From Bacteroidales bacterium (GTDB lineage Bacteria > Bacteroidota > Bacteroidia > Bacteroidales > Bacteroidaceae), in contig SFPF01000057.1 in the NCBI GenBank assembly GCA_004552155.1, forward strand, positions 1 to 6,827: a stretch of DNA of 6,827 nucleotides, given 5' to 3'. This document shows, piece by piece, positions 6,152 through 6,827 of this stretch (its first letter is position 1; each line of letters opens with the position of its first letter). Below the pieces are notes generated by a model, which ran no database searches, had not been told where the DNA came from, and saw nothing but the letters and a program-made list of their open reading frames with translations. A program made the translations under genes and the position numbers.

Positions 6152-6163
6152 TTACTCGTTTAC
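6132..6163 (-). repeat. Four 8-bp tandem units overlapping the menD stop codon
   Basis: On the minus strand GTAAACGA is repeated four times without gaps: units at 6156-6163, 6148-6155 and 6132-6139 are identical, and 6140-6147 is GTATACAA with two changes. The menD stop TAA (6152-6154) falls inside the second unit. Because the unit is 8 bp, loss of one of the first two copies would remove this stop and extend MenD by a short tail, while gain of a unit would leave the protein unchanged. Confidence 0.8.
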
Positions 6164-6827
6164 TAATGCATTAATTAATTCTTGGTATTTAATGCGTGCC
6201 TCTTCGTTGTCGGCCGAACGGGTGAAGATTTCCGTGAGTTGCGCCTTGCCATTGCCGGCGAGCATCGCCGTGAACGCGCTGTCGGCTTCCGCCAGAGAAT
6301 GTGCGGCATGGTATTCCAGTCCGAAGGTGGCGGCGATGTGCTCCAACGAATAGCCGTGGGCGGCGGCGATGAGCCCGGGCGCGGCTTCGCTGCAATAGAG
6401 CCCCGGCAGGCGGGAAAAGATTTGTCCGCCGCCGTTGTTGAACACCACAATGCGGAGGTTCGCCGGCAGTTGCGTGTTCCACAAGGCATTGGCATCGTAG
6501 AGCGCACTCAAATCGCCGAGCACCGCCCACACTTGCCACCTTGTGCCTAAGGCGTGCCCCACGGCCGTGGAGAGCGAGCCCTCGATGCCGTTCACGCCCC
6601 GGTTGCAATGCACCCGCAAACGGTGGCTATCGAAAAATAGCGCCGCATTGCGCACCACGGAACTGTTGCCGAGGTGGAGCACCGTGCCGTCCTGCCGTTC
6701 CAGCCGCTTGGCAAGCAGGCGCATTGCCGTGAGGTCGGAGAAGGGCAGCGCGTCGAGGTTGGCGGCATCGGCTTGTGCCGTACGGCGGTCGAAGGCCGCG
6801 CTTGCATTTTTCACATTCTGGTTTTCG
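6152..6827 (-). CDS. menD: SEPHCHC synthase (MenD), C-terminal part only
   Basis: This is the last ~225 residues of MenD, the thiamine-diphosphate enzyme that adds a succinic semialdehyde unit from 2-oxoglutarate to isochorismate, the first committed step of menaquinone synthesis. The frame is open at the right edge; the GTG at 6814 is an internal valine, not a start. HLGNSSVVRNA and CNRGVNGIEGSLSTAVGHALG match the start of the cofactor-binding domain. VLGDLSALYDANAL with the later FNNGGGQIFSRLP is the ThDP/Mg2+ binding motif of the family (GDxSxxxD ... NNxGGxIF). The sequence ends normally in a family-like C-terminus (TEIFTRSADNEEARIKYQELINALVNE region, positions 6152-6235). It lies upstream of menB on the same strand. 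The stop codon lies within an 8-bp tandem repeat. Confidence 0.96.
   Translation of the reverse strand, partial: ENQNVKNASAAFDRRTAQADAANLDALPFSDLTAMRLLAKRLERQDGTVLHLGNSSVVRNAALFFDSHRLRVHCNRGVNGIEGSLSTAVGHALGTRWQVWAVLGDLSALYDANALWNTQLPANLRIVVFNNGGGQIFSRLPGLYCSEAAPGLIAAAHGYSLEHIAATFGLEYHAAHSLAEADSAFTAMLAGNGKAQLTEIFTRSADNEEARIKYQELINALVNE

Noticed and set aside
6152..6814. GTG at 6814 as the true start of the menD frame
   Set aside because: The frame stays open to the right edge, and the protein homologous from there is only the C-terminal part of MenD, so this is a truncated view of a longer gene.

Overview
The window looks like a chromosomal segment of a GC-rich member of the Bacteroidales (Prevotellaceae or a relative). 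The evidence is the clustering of menaquinone genes, a U32 peptidase-family protein of the Bacteroidetes type, the near absence of strong Shine-Dalgarno sequences, and a -7-like TAnnTTTG box in front of one gene. I cannot name the genus from sequence alone.

Reading from right to left on the minus strand, the window holds the end of menD (6152 to the right edge), menB (5120-5935) and a fused menC-menE gene (1522-3609). A U32-family gene (1-1061) follows and runs off the left edge. MenD, MenC, MenE and MenB together convert isochorismate towards 1,4-dihydroxy-2-naphthoyl-CoA, the naphthoquinone head of vitamin K2. MenC and MenE activities sit on one 695-residue polypeptide. No menH is present between menD and menB; that gap (5936-6151) holds only a perfect 11-bp hairpin and an 8-bp tandem repeat that overlaps the menD stop codon.

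The men cluster is split by a plus-strand gene (3735-5108) for a Walker-type ATPase with a C-terminal DUF234-like, possibly nuclease-fold domain. It is visibly more AT-rich than its neighbours, has its own candidate promoter, is divergent from menC-menE, and converges on menB with only 11 bp between the stop codons. It looks like an accessory gene inserted into a metabolic operon.

The most unusual part is the 460-bp space between menC-menE and the U32 gene (1062-1521). It contains two diverged copies of a ~169-bp element in head-on inverted orientation (1133-1301 and 1333-1500). Each copy is bounded by the same A-rich direct repeat, closed by a 16-17-bp stem, and contains an internal hairpin. 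The two copies differ in stem sequence yet keep base pairing, so they carry compensatory changes. This is what a selected structured RNA or single-stranded-DNA element looks like. I do not recognise the family, and I consider it the best candidate here for something undescribed.
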